64,000 nucleotides of DNA. It comes from Polaromonas sp. YR568. GTDB lineage: Bacteria; Pseudomonadota; Gammaproteobacteria; Burkholderiales; Burkholderiaceae_C. The stretch is from the NCBI RefSeq assembly GCF_900116715.1, contig NZ_FPBM01000001.1:250784-314783 (forward strand), written 5' to 3'. Numbering within the stretch: position 1 is the stretch's first letter; every line of letters starts with the position of its first letter. The position numbers and the translations under genes were made by a program. The notes under the pieces were generated by a model. That model did not search any database. It saw only the letters and a list, made by a program, of their open reading frames with translations, and was not told where the DNA came from. Of this stretch, positions 53,086-63,382 are shown one piece after another.

Positions 53086-54455
53086 GTCAGCGGGACGGCC
53101 TGAGACGCCTGGATCCGGCGCACACGCGCAGCCGGAAAGACGATGGAGAAGCAGGAGCCCTGCCCCAGCTCGCTGGTAATGTGCAACTCGGCCCCGTGGC
53201 GCTGCGCCACGTGCTTGACGATGGCCAGGCCCAGGCCGGTTCCACCGGTTTCGCGTGAGCGGCTGCGGTCAATCCGGTAAAACCGCTCCGTCAGCCTCGG
53301 CAGGTGTTCCGGCGCAATACCGGGGCCGGTGTCCTTGACCTTGAATTCCCCTCGCCCGTCTTCCAGCAACAACCAGGTGACGCGGACCAGCCCGCCTTCG
53401 GGCGTGTAGCGCACGGCATTGGTCACCAGGTTGGACATGGCGCTGTATAGCTCGGTTTGCACCCCGGCAACCTCGCAGGCCGGCCCCGGATCGAACTCAA
53501 GCCGGTGCCCCTGCGGTGCAATCACGCCCGACAGGGCCCGCGCCTCCTGCTCGCACTGGGCCAGCAAGGCGCCGAGCGTGGTCCAGTCATTGGCGCCGGG
53601 AAACGGGCTGCCTTCAAGCCGCGACAGGGTCAACAAGTCATTCACCAGCGTCTGCATTCGCTGGGACTGCTGCGCCATCAGCGACAGGTAGCGGGCGCGC
53701 TCAGGCTCCTTGAGGGGCAGCGTCTGAAGCGTTTCAATGAATCCCGACAACACGGTGAGCGGCGTGCGGATCTCATGCGACACGTTGGCCACAAAATCCC
53801 GGCGCATGGCTTCGGCCAGCTCGACGGCGGTGATGTCGCGCGACAGCAGCAGCTTGCGGTCCTTGCCGTAGGAGTGCACATGCACAGAAAGCTTCACCGG
53901 CCGCGCCGGTGTGCTGAAGCTGCCGGGAATCACCACGTCATGGGAGAACTCGCCCGCAGCCATATAGGACTTGAACGCCGGCTCGCGAACCAGGTTGGCG
54001 ATGTGCTGCATCACGTCCCGCTGGGCGTCAAAACCAAAGTGCTGCGTGGCCATCTGGTTGCACCACTCGATGCGGCCTTGCGAGTCCAGCAACACCACGC
54101 CGCTGGGAGACGCCTGCATGGCGGCCAGAAACTCATCCAGCCGCGCCTGGCTTTCCTGTAGTTGCTGGTCGCGGCTTTTGAGCAGCCTGCGGGTGCGGTC
54201 CACCACCTCGCCCCATACGCCTGGCAGGCTGGGGGCAATGCCGGCCATCGCAGCCGGCGCCTCGTTGTTTTGTTCGGTGCGCAACCAGCGCAGCAGGCGA
54301 TTGATGAAAAAGCTGTCGATCGCCAGCCAGACCAGCGCCCCCACGGCCAAGCCTATGCCCAACCCGAAGCTCAGGCCGTTGACAGTGCGCTCCCAAAAGC
54401 CCAAACCGCCGCCGACAATCATGCAGGCGGCGAAAATAATCCACCGATTGATCAT
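53073..54455 (-). CDS. phoR: Phosphate regulon sensor histidine kinase
   Basis: A 460-residue kinase: two N-terminal membrane helices, a PAS domain (FLAAMQASPSGVVLLDSQGRIEWCN), HisKA with phosphoacceptor His in FVANVSHEIRTPLTVL, and HATPase with VTNAVRYTP (N box), DTGPGIAPEHL (G1) and GTGLGLAIVKHV (G2). It phosphorylates PhoB when phosphate is low. ATG at 54455 overlaps the phoB stop (ATGA). The ORF is open further upstream but the membrane helix starts here. Confidence 0.95.
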   Translation of the reverse strand: MINRWIIFAACMIVGGGLGFWERTVNGLSFGLGIGLAVGALVWLAIDSFFINRLLRWLRTEQNNEAPAAMAGIAPSLPGVWGEVVDRTRRLLKSRDQQLQESQARLDEFLAAMQASPSGVVLLDSQGRIEWCNQMATQHFGFDAQRDVMQHIANLVREPAFKSYMAAGEFSHDVVIPGSFSTPARPVKLSVHVHSYGKDRKLLLSRDITAVELAEAMRRDFVANVSHEIRTPLTVLSGFIETLQTLPLKEPERARYLSLMAQQSQRMQTLVNDLLTLSRLEGSPFPGANDWTTLGALLAQCEQEARALSGVIAPQGHRLEFDPGPACEVAGVQTELYSAMSNLVTNAVRYTPEGGLVRVTWLLLEDGRGEFKVKDTGPGIAPEHLPRLTERFYRIDRSRSRETGGTGLGLAIVKHVAQRHGAELHITSELGQGSCFSIVFPAARVRRIQASQAVPLTQAA

Positions 54456-55177
54456 GCGCTGGATTGTGCAGCAGCCACCGGGGCGTTGGCGGACATTGCG
54501 GTCAAACGGTAACCGGCGCCGCGAACGGTTTCCACCATGGCGCCGGCAACGCCCAGGGCTTCCCGCAGGCGCTTGACGTGCACGTCGACCGTGCGTTCTT
54601 CGATAAACACATGGTCGCCCCACACCTTGTCGAGCAAGGCGCTGCGGCTGTGCACGCGTTCCGCATGCTTCATCAGGTAATGCAACAGCTTGAACTCGGT
54701 GGGGCCGAGTTTGAGCTCCTGGCCCTGGTAAGAAATGCGATGGGTTGCCGCGTCCAGAATGAGTGCGCCCACCGCCACACTGTCGTTCACCGATTCGGGC
54801 GCACGGCGGCGCAGCACGGCGCGGATGCGCGCCAGCAGCTCCTGGGTAGAGAACGGCTTGGTGATGTAATCGTCGGCGCCGGCATCCAGCCCCGCCACCT
54901 TGTCCGGCTCGTCGCCGCGGGCCGTCAGCATCAGGATGGGGATGCTTTTGGTGCGCGCCTGCTTGCGCCAGTGGCGGGCCAGCGCAATGCCGCTTTGGCC
55001 CGGCAGCATCCAGTCGAGCAATATGGCGTCGGGCAGCACAGCGTCGAGTTCGCGCTGGGCAGAGACACTGTCTTCCGCCACCACGGGGTCAAAGCCGCCA
55101 TGCCGCAGGTTGACGGCAATCAACTCGGCAATGGCCGGCTCGTCTTCAACGATCAATACGCGTGGCTGGTGTTTCAT
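54452..55177 (-). CDS. phoB: Phosphate regulon response regulator
   Basis: A 241-residue OmpR-family regulator. Receiver domain with DEP acidic pocket (VEDEPA), phosphorylation Asp in LLDWMLPG, conserved LTARG and ITKPF; winged-helix DNA-binding domain with KLGPTEFKLLHYLM and RTVDVHVKRLREAL. It binds Pho boxes such as those at pstS. The stop overlaps phoR. A short C-terminal tail (SANAPVAAAQSSA) is added. Confidence 0.97.
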   Translation of the reverse strand: MKHQPRVLIVEDEPAIAELIAVNLRHGGFDPVVAEDSVSAQRELDAVLPDAILLDWMLPGQSGIALARHWRKQARTKSIPILMLTARGDEPDKVAGLDAGADDYITKPFSTQELLARIRAVLRRRAPESVNDSVAVGALILDAATHRISYQGQELKLGPTEFKLLHYLMKHAERVHSRSALLDKVWGDHVFIEERTVDVHVKRLREALGVAGAMVETVRGAGYRLTAMSANAPVAAAQSSA

Positions 55178-55183
55178 TCAAGG

Positions 55184-55885
55184 TTACTTTACAGCAGACT
55201 CGATCTGTTCCATAGGGGTGTGGCGCACATCGGCCCCTTTGACGATATAGATGATGAATTCTGCAATGTTCTTGGCATGGTCGCCCACGCGCTCGATGGC
55301 CTTGGCCACAAACAGCAAATCCAGGCTCGGGGAAATGGTGCGCGGGTCTTCCATCATGTAAGTGATGAGTTTGCGCACAAAGCCGTCGAATTCCTGGTCG
55401 ATCTGGTCGTCTTCCTTGAGGATGGAAACCGCCACAGCCGTATCCAGCCGGGCAAAGGCGTCCAGGGCCTTGCGCAGCAGGCCAGAGGCGAGTTCCGCCG
55501 CGACGCGCAGGTCCGAAGACGGCAGCGCGCGGGACGATCCGCTTTCAATGATGGACTTGACCATGCGTGCGATTTTTTCGGCTTCGTCGCCGGCACGCTC
55601 AAGGTTGGCCGTGGTTTTCGAGATGGCGATCAGCAAACGCAGGTCACGGGCGGTTGGCTGGCGCCGCGCGATGATGGACGACAGTTCGCGGTCGATGTCG
55701 ATTTCCATCGCGTTGACGCGGGACTCGGCTTCGATCACCTGGTTGGCGCTCTCGGCATTGAATTGCGACAGCGCGTAAATGGCCAGGCGAATCTGCGATT
55801 CGACCAGCCCGCCCAACTCCATGACGCGCGAAGAGACGCCGTTGAGTTCGCTGTCAAACTGGGTCGAAAGGTGTTTATCAGGCAT
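55184..55885 (-). CDS. phoU: Phosphate signalling complex protein PhoU
   Basis: A 233-residue all-helical protein with two PhoU three-helix bundles; conserved ARRQPTARDLRLLIAISKTTANLERAGDEA and VAKAIERVGDHAKNIAE carry the metal-cluster residues. It couples the Pst transporter to PhoR and limits phosphate uptake. It sits between pstB and phoB, 6 bases from phoB. Confidence 0.97.
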   Translation of the reverse strand: MPDKHLSTQFDSELNGVSSRVMELGGLVESQIRLAIYALSQFNAESANQVIEAESRVNAMEIDIDRELSSIIARRQPTARDLRLLIAISKTTANLERAGDEAEKIARMVKSIIESGSSRALPSSDLRVAAELASGLLRKALDAFARLDTAVAVSILKEDDQIDQEFDGFVRKLITYMMEDPRTISPSLDLLFVAKAIERVGDHAKNIAEFIIYIVKGADVRHTPMEQIESAVK

Positions 55886-55904
55886 GTGTGCTCCCTAGTC
55901 TGGA

Positions 55905-56684
55905 TCAGCCGAAACGGCCGGTGATGTAGTCTTCGGTTTCTTTGCGCTTGGGCTTGAAGAACAGGTCTTCGGTGGCGCCGAACTCAACCAGGTCGCCCAG
56001 GTACATATAGGCGGTGTAGTCGCTGCAGCGTGCAGCCTGCTGCATGTTGTGCGTCACGATAACCACGGTGTAGTCGTTCTTCAGCTCTGCGATCAGCTCT
56101 TCCACCTTGGCGGTAGAGATCGGGTCCAGCGCCGAGCAAGGCTCGTCCAGCAGCAGCACTTCCGGCTTGATCGCGATGCCGCGGGCAATGCACAGGCGTT
56201 GCTGCTGGCCGCCCGAGAGGCTGGAGCCGCTCTGGTTCAGCTTGTCCTTGACTTCGGTCCAAAGTGCGGCCTTGCGCAGCGCCCACTCCACACGCTCGTC
56301 CATGTCAGAAGCATTCAGGCTTTCAAACAGCTTCACGCCGAAAGCGATGTTGTCGTAGATCGACATCGGGAATGGCGTCGGTTTCTGGAACACCATGCCG
56401 ACCTTGGAGCGGATCAGCGCCACGTCTTTTTTGGACGTGAGCAGGTTTTCGCCGTCAAACATGATTTCGCCTTCAGCGCGCTGCTCGGGGTAGAGCTCAT
56501 ACATGCGGTTGAAGATGCGCAGCAGCGTGGATTTGCCGCAGCCGGATGGGCCGATGAAGGCGGTGACTTTTTTCTCCGGAATTTCCAGGTTGATGCCCTT
56601 GAGGGCGTGGAATTTGCCGTAGTAGAAGTCGAGGTTCTTGACCGAAATTTTCGATTGCTCGCGTTGTGCGGTGATGGTGTCCAT
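55905..56684 (-). CDS. pstB: Phosphate ABC transporter ATPase
   Basis: A 259-residue ATPase with Walker [12 protein letters not shown], signature [13 protein letters not shown], Walker [16 protein letters not shown] and switch His in [10 protein letters not shown]. The family-specific [13 protein letters not shown] start and [16 protein letters not shown] motif are present. Confidence 0.97.
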   Translation of the reverse strand: MDTITAQREQSKISVKNLDFYYGKFHALKGINLEIPEKKVTAFIGPSGCGKSTLLRIFNRMYELYPEQRAEGEIMFDGENLLTSKKDVALIRSKVGMVFQKPTPFPMSIYDNIAFGVKLFESLNASDMDERVEWALRKAALWTEVKDKLNQSGSSLSGGQQQRLCIARGIAIKPEVLLLDEPCSALDPISTAKVEELIAELKNDYTVVIVTHNMQQAARCSDYTAYMYLGDLVEFGATEDLFFKPKRKETEDYITGRFG

Positions 56685-56733
56685 CTGTGACCTTGTTGTG
56701 TTGGTTGGGCTGAAAGCTAGGGAAGTCAGCCGG

Positions 56734-57594
56734 TCAGTTTTTGGCTCGCGTCAAGACACGCGCCAGGATGTTCAGGCCAAGCACGGCCATCGTGATCAGG
56801 AACACGCCTGCCCATGCCAGCTGCTGCCAGTTTTCGTAAGGGCTCAGCGCAAACTTGAAGATCGTGACAGGCAAGCTGGCCATTGGCTGGCTCAAGTCAG
56901 ACGTCCAGAACTGGTTGTTCAGCGCGGTAAAGAGCAGCGGAGCCGTTTCACCGGCGATCCGTGCAACCGCCAGCAGAATGCCGGTGGTGACGCCGGCGCG
57001 TGCCGCCCTCAGCGTGATGCTGGTGATGACTTTCCATTTCGGCGCGCCCAGGGCATAAGCTGCCTCGCGCAGGCCCGGTGGAACCAGTTGCAGCATGTTT
57101 TCGGTGGTGCGGATCACCACCGGAATCACGATCAAGGCGAGCGCCAGAACGCCGGCCCAGCCGGAATACGACTTGAACTGCGACACCACAACGGTGTACA
57201 CAAACAGGCCGATCACGATGGACGGTGCTGACAGCAAAATGTCATTGACGAAGCGCGTCACCGAGGCCAGCATGCCCTTGGTGTTGTACTCGGCCAGGTA
57301 GATGCCCGCCATGATGCCGATCGGCGTGCCCACAAATGTAGCCAGCAGCACCATCAGGAAGGAACCGTAAAGCGCATTGGCGATACCGCCCGCCTCGTTG
57401 GGCGCCGGCGTCATCTGGGTCAGGGTTGCCCATGAGAGGCCGCCGATGCCCAAGCGGATGGTTTCCCAGAGAATCCATGCCAGCCAGAACAGGCCGAAAG
57501 ACATGGCTGCAAGAGAGAGAACCAGCGCGATCCCGTTGACCCGCTTGCGGCTGGCGAACTTTGCCAGGCGCGCGTCTTGTGCAGCGGTACTCAT
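56734..57594 (-). CDS. pstA: Phosphate ABC transporter permease
   Basis: A 286-residue permease with six helices and the EAA loop ([20 protein letters not shown]). ATG at 57594 overlaps the pstC stop by 4 bases. Confidence 0.96.
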   Translation of the reverse strand: MSTAAQDARLAKFASRKRVNGIALVLSLAAMSFGLFWLAWILWETIRLGIGGLSWATLTQMTPAPNEAGGIANALYGSFLMVLLATFVGTPIGIMAGIYLAEYNTKGMLASVTRFVNDILLSAPSIVIGLFVYTVVVSQFKSYSGWAGVLALALIVIPVVIRTTENMLQLVPPGLREAAYALGAPKWKVITSITLRAARAGVTTGILLAVARIAGETAPLLFTALNNQFWTSDLSQPMASLPVTIFKFALSPYENWQQLAWAGVFLITMAVLGLNILARVLTRAKN

Positions 57595-58556
57595 GTTTTC
57601 ACCCCTTCACTCTTTCGCAGTTGAGCCAGCAGCAGTTTGGACAGCGACAGCACGACAAACGTGATGAAGAACAGCACAAGGCCCAGGTAAATAAGCGCTG
57701 CCTGGTGCAGGCCCTCGCCCGCTTCAGCGAACTCGTTGGCCAGCGCCGACGTGATGCTGTTGGCAGCCTGAAAGAGGCTGAGCGAATCCAGCTGGTTGAA
57801 ATTACCGATCACAAAAGTGACCGCCATGGTTTCACCCAATGCGCGTCCGAGTCCCAGCATGATGCCGCCCACTACGCCGGCCTTGGTGTAAGGCAGCACG
57901 ACTTTGGAGACAACTTCCCAGGTGGTGGAACCCAGCCCGTAAGCCGATTCCTTAAGCAGCACCGGCGTGACTTCGAACACGTCCCGCATCACAGAAGCGA
58001 TGAAGGGAATGATCATGATGGCCAGGATGATGCCGGCCGACAAAATGCCGATGCCCACGGGAGGGCCGGACACCAGTGCGCCCAGGTAAGGCACGCCGGT
58101 CAAAAGGCTTTGCAGCGGCTGCTGGACGTAAGTGGCCAGGATGGGGCCAAACACTAGCAGGCCCCACATGCCGTAAACGATGGACGGCACGGCGGCGAGC
58201 AGCTCGATGGCGGTGCCCAGCGGCCTTTTGAGCCATGCGGGCGACAGCTCGGTCAGGAACAGCGCAATGCCGAAGCTCACCGGCACCGCGATGACCAGGG
58301 CGATCAGGGAGGTGGCGATGGTGCCGTAAATCATGACCAGGCCGCCGTACTCGCCCTTGACAGGGTCCCAGACGCTGCTCGTCAGAAAGCCGAGGCCGTA
58401 TTTGCTGATGGCGGGCCAGGCCCCGATCACCAGCGAAACAAGGATGCCGAACAGCAGGCCCAGGGTGAGCCAGGCCGCGCCCTGTGCAGCCCAGCCGAAG
58501 AGCCGGTCTGCCAGGGGGCTTCTGCGCACAGCGCCGCCAGGAGGAGGATTGGTCAT
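57591..58556 (-). CDS. pstC: Phosphate ABC transporter permease
   Basis: A 321-residue permease (E. coli PstC is about 319), with the EAA loop [20 protein letters not shown] and family motif [17 protein letters not shown] chose ATG at 58556; an in-frame GTG at 58622 with AGGGG upstream would add 22 residues. About 125 bases separate it from pstS. Confidence 0.94.
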   Translation of the reverse strand: MTNPPPGGAVRRSPLADRLFGWAAQGAAWLTLGLLFGILVSLVIGAWPAISKYGLGFLTSSVWDPVKGEYGGLVMIYGTIATSLIALVIAVPVSFGIALFLTELSPAWLKRPLGTAIELLAAVPSIVYGMWGLLVFGPILATYVQQPLQSLLTGVPYLGALVSGPPVGIGILSAGIILAIMIIPFIASVMRDVFEVTPVLLKESAYGLGSTTWEVVSKVVLPYTKAGVVGGIMLGLGRALGETMAVTFVIGNFNQLDSLSLFQAANSITSALANEFAEAGEGLHQAALIYLGLVLFFITFVVLSLSKLLLAQLRKSEGVKT

Positions 58557-58682
58557 ATCGCGTCCGGTCGCTTTGGCCGGGTGGTCAAAAGCGGCCCGGC
58601 TAGCCGGAAGTGTAGAGGACACGTGAGAAACCCCTATGGTATGTAACGTCTGCGGAAAATCAGCTTGTAGCGCTTACTCGAA

Positions 58683-59726
58683 TTACTTGTAAGCAACCGT
58701 CTTGCCCGATGCGTCCTTGATGTCGCCCCAGGCTTTTTCGATGATGGTCTTCACGGCGGCAGGCATGGGCACATAGTCCAGGTCGTCGGCGGTCTTGTCG
58801 CCGTTTTTGTAGGCCCACTCAAAGAACTTGAGCGAAGCGGCTGCCTGGGCTGGCTTGTCCTGGACTTTTTGCATCAGGATGAAAGTCGCGCCGGTGATGG
58901 GCCACGAATCCTTGCCGGGCTGCTCGGTCAGGATCTGGTAGAAGCTCTTGGACCATTCGGCACCTGCGGCGGCGGCCTTGAAAGCGCCGTCTTCAGGCGA
59001 CACGAAGTTGCCGGCAGCGTTCTTCAGCTGGGCAAAGGTCATCTTGTTTTGCTTGACGTAGGCGTATTCCACGTAGCCGATCGAGTTGGGCAGACGGCCG
59101 ACGAATGCCGCCACACCTTCATTGCCCTTGCCGCCGGCGCCCACTGGCCAGTTCACTGCGGTGCCCTCGCCCACTTTGGTCTTCCACTCGGCGTTCACTT
59201 TGCTCAGGTAGTTCGTGAAGATGAAGCTGGTGCCGGAGCCGTCAGCGCGGCGAACCGGTGCAATGGCTGCATCAGGCAGGGGCAAGGTGGGGTTCAGGGC
59301 CTTGATGGCGGGGTCGGTCCACTTGGTGATCTTGCCGAGGTAGATGTCGCCCAGTACCTGGCCGCTCAGCTTGAGCTGGCCGGGAGCGATGCCCTTGATG
59401 TTGACCACGGGAATGACGCCACCGATCACGGTGGGGAACTGCATCAGGCCTTTCTTGGCCAGTTCGTCGTCTTTCAAAGGCGCGTCGGAAGCGCCGAAAT
59501 CAACCGTTTTGGCTTCGATCTGGCGCAGGCCGGCGCCGGAGCCGACGGATTGGTAGTTGATCTTGACGCTGGTGGCCTTGTTGTAATCAGCAGCCCATTT
59601 GGAATACAGGGGAGCCGGGAAGCTGGCGCCGGCGCCGGTCACGTCCTGGGCAGCGGCGAAAGTGGCAAACGATGCCAGGGCAAGGCCCGCTACGGTAGTC
59701 AGGGAAGCTTTGAAAGTCAGGTTCAT
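58683..59726 (-). CDS. pstS: Phosphate-binding periplasmic protein
   Basis: A 347-residue binding protein with a Sec signal ([13 protein letters not shown]). Phosphate-site motifs: [30 protein letters not shown] and [20 protein letters not shown] at 59726 gives the signal peptide; the frame is open upstream. First gene of pstSCAB-phoUBR; Pho-box-like repeats lie at 59804-59830. Confidence 0.97.
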   Translation of the reverse strand: MNLTFKASLTTVAGLALASFATFAAAQDVTGAGASFPAPLYSKWAADYNKATSVKINYQSVGSGAGLRQIEAKTVDFGASDAPLKDDELAKKGLMQFPTVIGGVIPVVNIKGIAPGQLKLSGQVLGDIYLGKITKWTDPAIKALNPTLPLPDAAIAPVRRADGSGTSFIFTNYLSKVNAEWKTKVGEGTAVNWPVGAGGKGNEGVAAFVGRLPNSIGYVEYAYVKQNKMTFAQLKNAAGNFVSPEDGAFKAAAAGAEWSKSFYQILTEQPGKDSWPITGATFILMQKVQDKPAQAAASLKFFEWAYKNGDKTADDLDYVPMPAAVKTIIEKAWGDIKDASGKTVAYK

Positions 59727-59803
59727 CAGAACACCTCTTGGTTTGGAAATAGTCGGATTGATTGGGATTGCCAGGAACGATGCGTCGACTGTAGGAATCT
59801 TGT

Positions 59804-59830
59804 GTGACAAGGATGTGACAAATATGACAG
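59804..59830 (-). promoter_or_regulatory. Pho-box-like array upstream of pstS
   Basis: On the minus strand TTGTCAC-ATCC-TTGTCAC (59804-59821) is a two-repeat Pho box: 7-mers with a 4-base spacer. An extra CTGTCAT lies just upstream at 59824-59830. PhoB is encoded in the same operon. Confidence 0.75.
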
Positions 59831-59868
59831 CGTTTCAGAGGGCCCAGACCCCTCGCCACCACTCGGGA

Positions 59869-59923
59869 GCGTCACAAAACCTTCAAATTACCGTCACGAA
59901 TCTGTCACTCGCGTCTCCTACCC
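59869..59923 (+). promoter_or_regulatory. Pho-box-like array and -10 for the FAS1 gene
   Basis: On the plus strand 7-mers recur every 11 bases: GCGTCAC (59869), CCTTCAA (59880), CCGTCAC (59891) and CTGTCAC (59902). A -10-like TACCCT at 59918-59923 follows at the spacing usual for PhoB-activated promoters. The FAS1 ATG is at 59955. Confidence 0.7.
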
Positions 59924-59954
59924 TTGGCCCTGTCTTAATCAGGAGAACTTCCCA

Positions 59955-60434
59955 ATGTTGAACCGCCGCTTTCTGGTCCTCGCCGCCGCTGTCGCCGCCC
60001 TCGCCGGCTGCGCCACCTCTTCCACCCCTGTGTCTGTAACCGACACCATTGCAGCCCAATCCCAGCTGAGCACGCTCAACGGCCTGGTCAGCAAGTCCGG
60101 TCTGTCCGATACCCTCAAATCCGGCGGTCCTTACACCGTGTTTGCCCCCACCAATGAGGCTTTTGCCAAAGTGCCCGCCAAAACCATGGACGACTTGGCC
60201 AAAAACCCCGCCCGCCTGAAGGAAGTTCTGACGTACCACGTCGTTCCCGGCAAGCTGATGGCCGCCGACGTCAAAAACGGCAACAGCAAAACCGTCAACG
60301 GCGCCAATGTGGCCCTCTCCAAGGCCGGCGAATTCGTCACCGTCGAGGAAGCCCTGGTCCAGACCGCCGACATCTCCGCCACCAACGGCGTCGTGCACAT
60401 CGTGGACGCCGTCCTGATCCCGCCCGCCAAGTAA
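59955..60434 (+). CDS. FAS1 (fasciclin) domain lipoprotein
   Basis: A 159-residue protein with lipobox LAGC (Cys19) and one FAS1 domain: SGGPYTVFAPTNEAFAKVP (H1 region), VLTYHVVPGKL and NGVVHIVDAVLIPP (H2). FAS1 domains mediate adhesion or protein contacts on the cell surface. The upstream AATCAGGAG is the RBS. A Pho-box-like array upstream suggests induction by phosphate starvation. Confidence 0.92.
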   Translation: MLNRRFLVLAAAVAALAGCATSSTPVSVTDTIAAQSQLSTLNGLVSKSGLSDTLKSGGPYTVFAPTNEAFAKVPAKTMDDLAKNPARLKEVLTYHVVPGKLMAADVKNGNSKTVNGANVALSKAGEFVTVEEALVQTADISATNGVVHIVDAVLIPPAK

Positions 60435-60449
60435 GCCCACCGGCACATG

Positions 60450-60483
60450 AACGGGTCAAGCCTGAGGGTTTGGCCCGTTTTTT
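60450..60483 (+). terminator. Rho-independent terminator after the FAS1 gene
   Basis: A 13-bp stem (60450-60462 with 60467-60479) including two wobble pairs and a T run, so the FAS1 gene is monocistronic. Confidence 0.85.
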
Positions 60484-60602
60484 ATTGGATTCACAGCATT
60501 TTCGTGCTCCAGACCCTCCTCAGCCGTTATCTGACGTACGTAAGCAGCTACGTTTTTTATAGCAAGCCATAGAAGGCGGGTTCGCCCGCACAGGGACCAC
60601 TC

Positions 60603-61751
60603 ATGCCATTTCAGACGCCCGCCTTGAGCCGCCGCCAGTTGCTGCGGCGCGCCAGCCTTGTCACGGCAGCCGCGGCGGTTGCATGCCCCGCCTGGGCGCA
60701 GACCGGCAAAGCCGCATCACGCAGCATCGTGGTGGCGCAGCCGGTCGACTTCTCCCAGGCGCAGCAAGACGTGTCCAAGGATTTCCTGATTGGCTCGCGC
60801 GCAGCCTGGCAGGACATCAACCTGCGCGGCGGCGTTCGCGGCCGGCCTGTCCAGCATCTGGCGCTGGAGACCGACGGCACCCCCGCCAGCCTGCGCACGG
60901 CCCTGGACTCGGTCAAGGACAACGCAGGCTGCGTGGTCCTGTCGGGCAGTGCCGGCGACCAGGTGGCCAGCCAGATCGTGGCGCTTTCCGTCCAGGGCGG
61001 GTTGAACATTCCCCACGCCGCGCCCTGGCTGCAAAACTCCAGCCTTGAGATCGGCGACAAGACCTTCCCCATCTTTGCCGCCCGCCAGGAGCAGATCACC
61101 TACGCGCTCAAAAGCCTGCAGTCCATGGGCCTGAAGGAGCTGGGCGCGATTTACGCCACAGCCCAGGACTACACCGCCTATCACACCGACGTGGAGCGCA
61201 TTGCCGTCGGCATGCAGCTCAAGCTGCAGCCTTTCAAGGCCGAGGGCGATCTGCGCGCCCTGGGGCAAAAACTCACACCGCGAACGCCCGCCATCCTGCT
61301 GTTTGTGGGCGGAACGCCGGAGCTCGCCGAATTTACGCAGGGCATGGAAAAGCAGGCCCGCCAGCGCTACATCGTCGCCCTGGCCGACGTCAACCTGCAG
61401 ACCATGCTGCAAATGGGCGCCGCACGCAACACGCCCGTCATTGCCACCCAGCCGGTGCCGCTGGTCAATGCCGCCCTGCCGGTGGTTCGCAGCTACCGCG
61501 AAACGCTGGCCCGCCTCTTCGACGAGCCGCCCACGCCGCTCAGCCTGGCCGGCTTCATCGCCGCGCGCTACACCTACGAGGTGCTCACCGATGTCGATGG
61601 CCCCGTGAACCGCCAGAGCGTGCTCAACGCCTTCCAGCGCCGCACCAGCATGAACGTCGGCGGCTTCGCCGTCAGCTTCAACCCCCAGCGCCGCAGCGGC
61701 ACCTACGTCACGCAAAGCATGATGACGGTTGACGGCCGGCTCATCGGATAA
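60603..61751 (+). CDS. ABC transporter substrate-binding protein, type 1, orphan, Tat-exported
   Basis: A 382-residue protein with a twin-arginine leader (SRRQLLRRASLV... CPAWAQ). The mature part has the type 1 periplasmic-binding fold (LIGSRAAWQDINLRGGVRG, CVVLSGSAGDQVASQIV) and the C-terminal TYVTQSMMTVDGRLIG. Same overall family as the protein at 39.3 kb. No transporter subunits nearby. It precedes ppx and could be co-transcribed with it (64 bases apart). Confidence 0.85.
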   Translation: MPFQTPALSRRQLLRRASLVTAAAAVACPAWAQTGKAASRSIVVAQPVDFSQAQQDVSKDFLIGSRAAWQDINLRGGVRGRPVQHLALETDGTPASLRTALDSVKDNAGCVVLSGSAGDQVASQIVALSVQGGLNIPHAAPWLQNSSLEIGDKTFPIFAARQEQITYALKSLQSMGLKELGAIYATAQDYTAYHTDVERIAVGMQLKLQPFKAEGDLRALGQKLTPRTPAILLFVGGTPELAEFTQGMEKQARQRYIVALADVNLQTMLQMGAARNTPVIATQPVPLVNAALPVVRSYRETLARLFDEPPTPLSLAGFIAARYTYEVLTDVDGPVNRQSVLNAFQRRTSMNVGGFAVSFNPQRRSGTYVTQSMMTVDGRLIG

Positions 61752-61815
61752 GGCTGAAGTGCTGATGCGAGTCCCCCGCGAATGCTATGCTGAGCCCTCA
61801 AGAAAACACTCAGAC

Positions 61816-63315
61816 ATGCAAAATGGAACGCTGCTCGCGGCTGTGGATCTCGGGTCCAACAGCTTTCGTCTCGAAATTGGCCGCTTTGACCACGGCCGCA
61901 TACACCGCACCGAATACATCAAGGAAACGGTCCGCCAGGGCAACGGGCTAGACGCCGACCGCAACCTGACCCCAGAGGCCATGCAGCGCGGCTGGGACTG
62001 CCTGGCGCGCTTTGGCGAGCGTCTGGCCGGCTTCAAGAAGTACCAGGTTCGCGCCGTTGCCACCCAGACCCTGCGCGAGGCGCGCAACCGCGAAGAATTC
62101 CTCACGCGCGCCTACAAAATCCTCGGTTTCCCCATCGACGTCATACCCGGCCGTGAAGAAGCCCGCCTGATTTACCAGGGCGTAGCGCACTTGCTGCCGC
62201 AGTCCGGCGAACGCCGTCTGGTGGTGGACATCGGCGGGCGCTCTACCGAGATGATCCTCGGCAAAGGCCTGGACGCACGCACCATGGAGTCCTACCGCGT
62301 CGGCAGCGTCGCCTGGTCGATGAAGTACTTCCCTGACGGCCAGTTCACGCCGCGCGCTTTCGAGACGGCCGAGATCGCCGCGAAAGCGGTTCTTGACGAA
62401 GCCGTCAATGCCTACCGCGCCGGCACATGGGACACCGCCTACGGCTCTTCCGGCACGATTGGCGCCGTCAGCGACGTGCTGACCGCCTCAGGCTGGCCTG
62501 CGGGCCTGGTCACGCGCGAAGGCCTGGACTGGCTGCTGGACCGCCTGCTCAAGGCGCAAAGCGCCGACCGCATCAAGCTAGACGGCATGAAAGACGACCG
62601 GCGCGCCGTGATAGGCGGCGGTGTCAGCGTGCTGAGGGCCGTGTTCGACCTGCTGGGCATCGCGCAAATGGAGGCCGCACAGGGCGCCCTGCGCCATGGC
62701 GTGCTTTATGACCTGGTAGACCGTGAGCAGGACCTGACCGACTTGCGCTCCACCACCGTGCAGCGTCTGGCCGCCAAGTTCAACGCCGACAATGTGCAGG
62801 CCCAACGCGTCAGCAAGGTCGCCAAGCAGCTGTTTGTCATGGCCTGCAAGGGCATGCCCGCGGCGGAGTCCGCCCGCTTTCAGCGCAAGCTTGAGTGGGC
62901 AGCGGAGCTTCATGAGATCGGCAGCCAGATCTCGCACAGCGACTATCACAAGCACGGCGCCTACATCCTGGACAACGCCGATGCACCCGGCTTTGCGCTG
63001 CCCGAGTTGCACCGCCTGAGCCTGCTGGTGCTGGGCCACCGCGGCAAGCTGCGCAAGCTGGAAGTCAACTTTGAAGACCGGGTCTTCATCCAGCAGTTGC
63101 TGTGCCTGCGCCTGGCAGTCATCCTCTGCCATGCCCGGCGCGACCCCGACCTCAAAGGCCTGCAGCTTGAAAGCGGCGCCGAACCCGGCAGGATTTTTGT
63201 GCTGAACTGCCGCGCCGGCTGGGCGCAGGCCTTCCCGCAATCGGCGCACCTACTGCAGGAAGAAGTCCTGGCGTGGCAAAAGACGCCGTGGACGCTGGTC
63301 GTTCCCAGCGCTTAA
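61816..63315 (+). CDS. ppx: Exopolyphosphatase (Ppx/GppA family)
   Basis: A 499-residue ASKHA-fold hydrolase that releases phosphate from polyphosphate. Phosphate-1 loop AAVDLGSNSFRLEIGRF, VDIGGRSTEMILG (phosphate-2, with the GGxST/S motif) and YGSSGTIGAVSDVL; C-terminal HD-like helical domain with LHEIGSQISHSDYHKH. Members can also act on pppGpp. ATG at 61816 matches the family start. Near the Pst-Pho operon, consistent with phosphate metabolism. Confidence 0.95.
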   Translation: MQNGTLLAAVDLGSNSFRLEIGRFDHGRIHRTEYIKETVRQGNGLDADRNLTPEAMQRGWDCLARFGERLAGFKKYQVRAVATQTLREARNREEFLTRAYKILGFPIDVIPGREEARLIYQGVAHLLPQSGERRLVVDIGGRSTEMILGKGLDARTMESYRVGSVAWSMKYFPDGQFTPRAFETAEIAAKAVLDEAVNAYRAGTWDTAYGSSGTIGAVSDVLTASGWPAGLVTREGLDWLLDRLLKAQSADRIKLDGMKDDRRAVIGGGVSVLRAVFDLLGIAQMEAAQGALRHGVLYDLVDREQDLTDLRSTTVQRLAAKFNADNVQAQRVSKVAKQLFVMACKGMPAAESARFQRKLEWAAELHEIGSQISHSDYHKHGAYILDNADAPGFALPELHRLSLLVLGHRGKLRKLEVNFEDRVFIQQLLCLRLAVILCHARRDPDLKGLQLESGAEPGRIFVLNCRAGWAQAFPQSAHLLQEEVLAWQKTPWTLVVPSA

Positions 63316-63382
63316 ACCTTTTTTCTGCCTTCCTCCTCGCGACTCAGCGCGGCCCCGTCACGGGCCGCTGCGGGCCCGCGGC

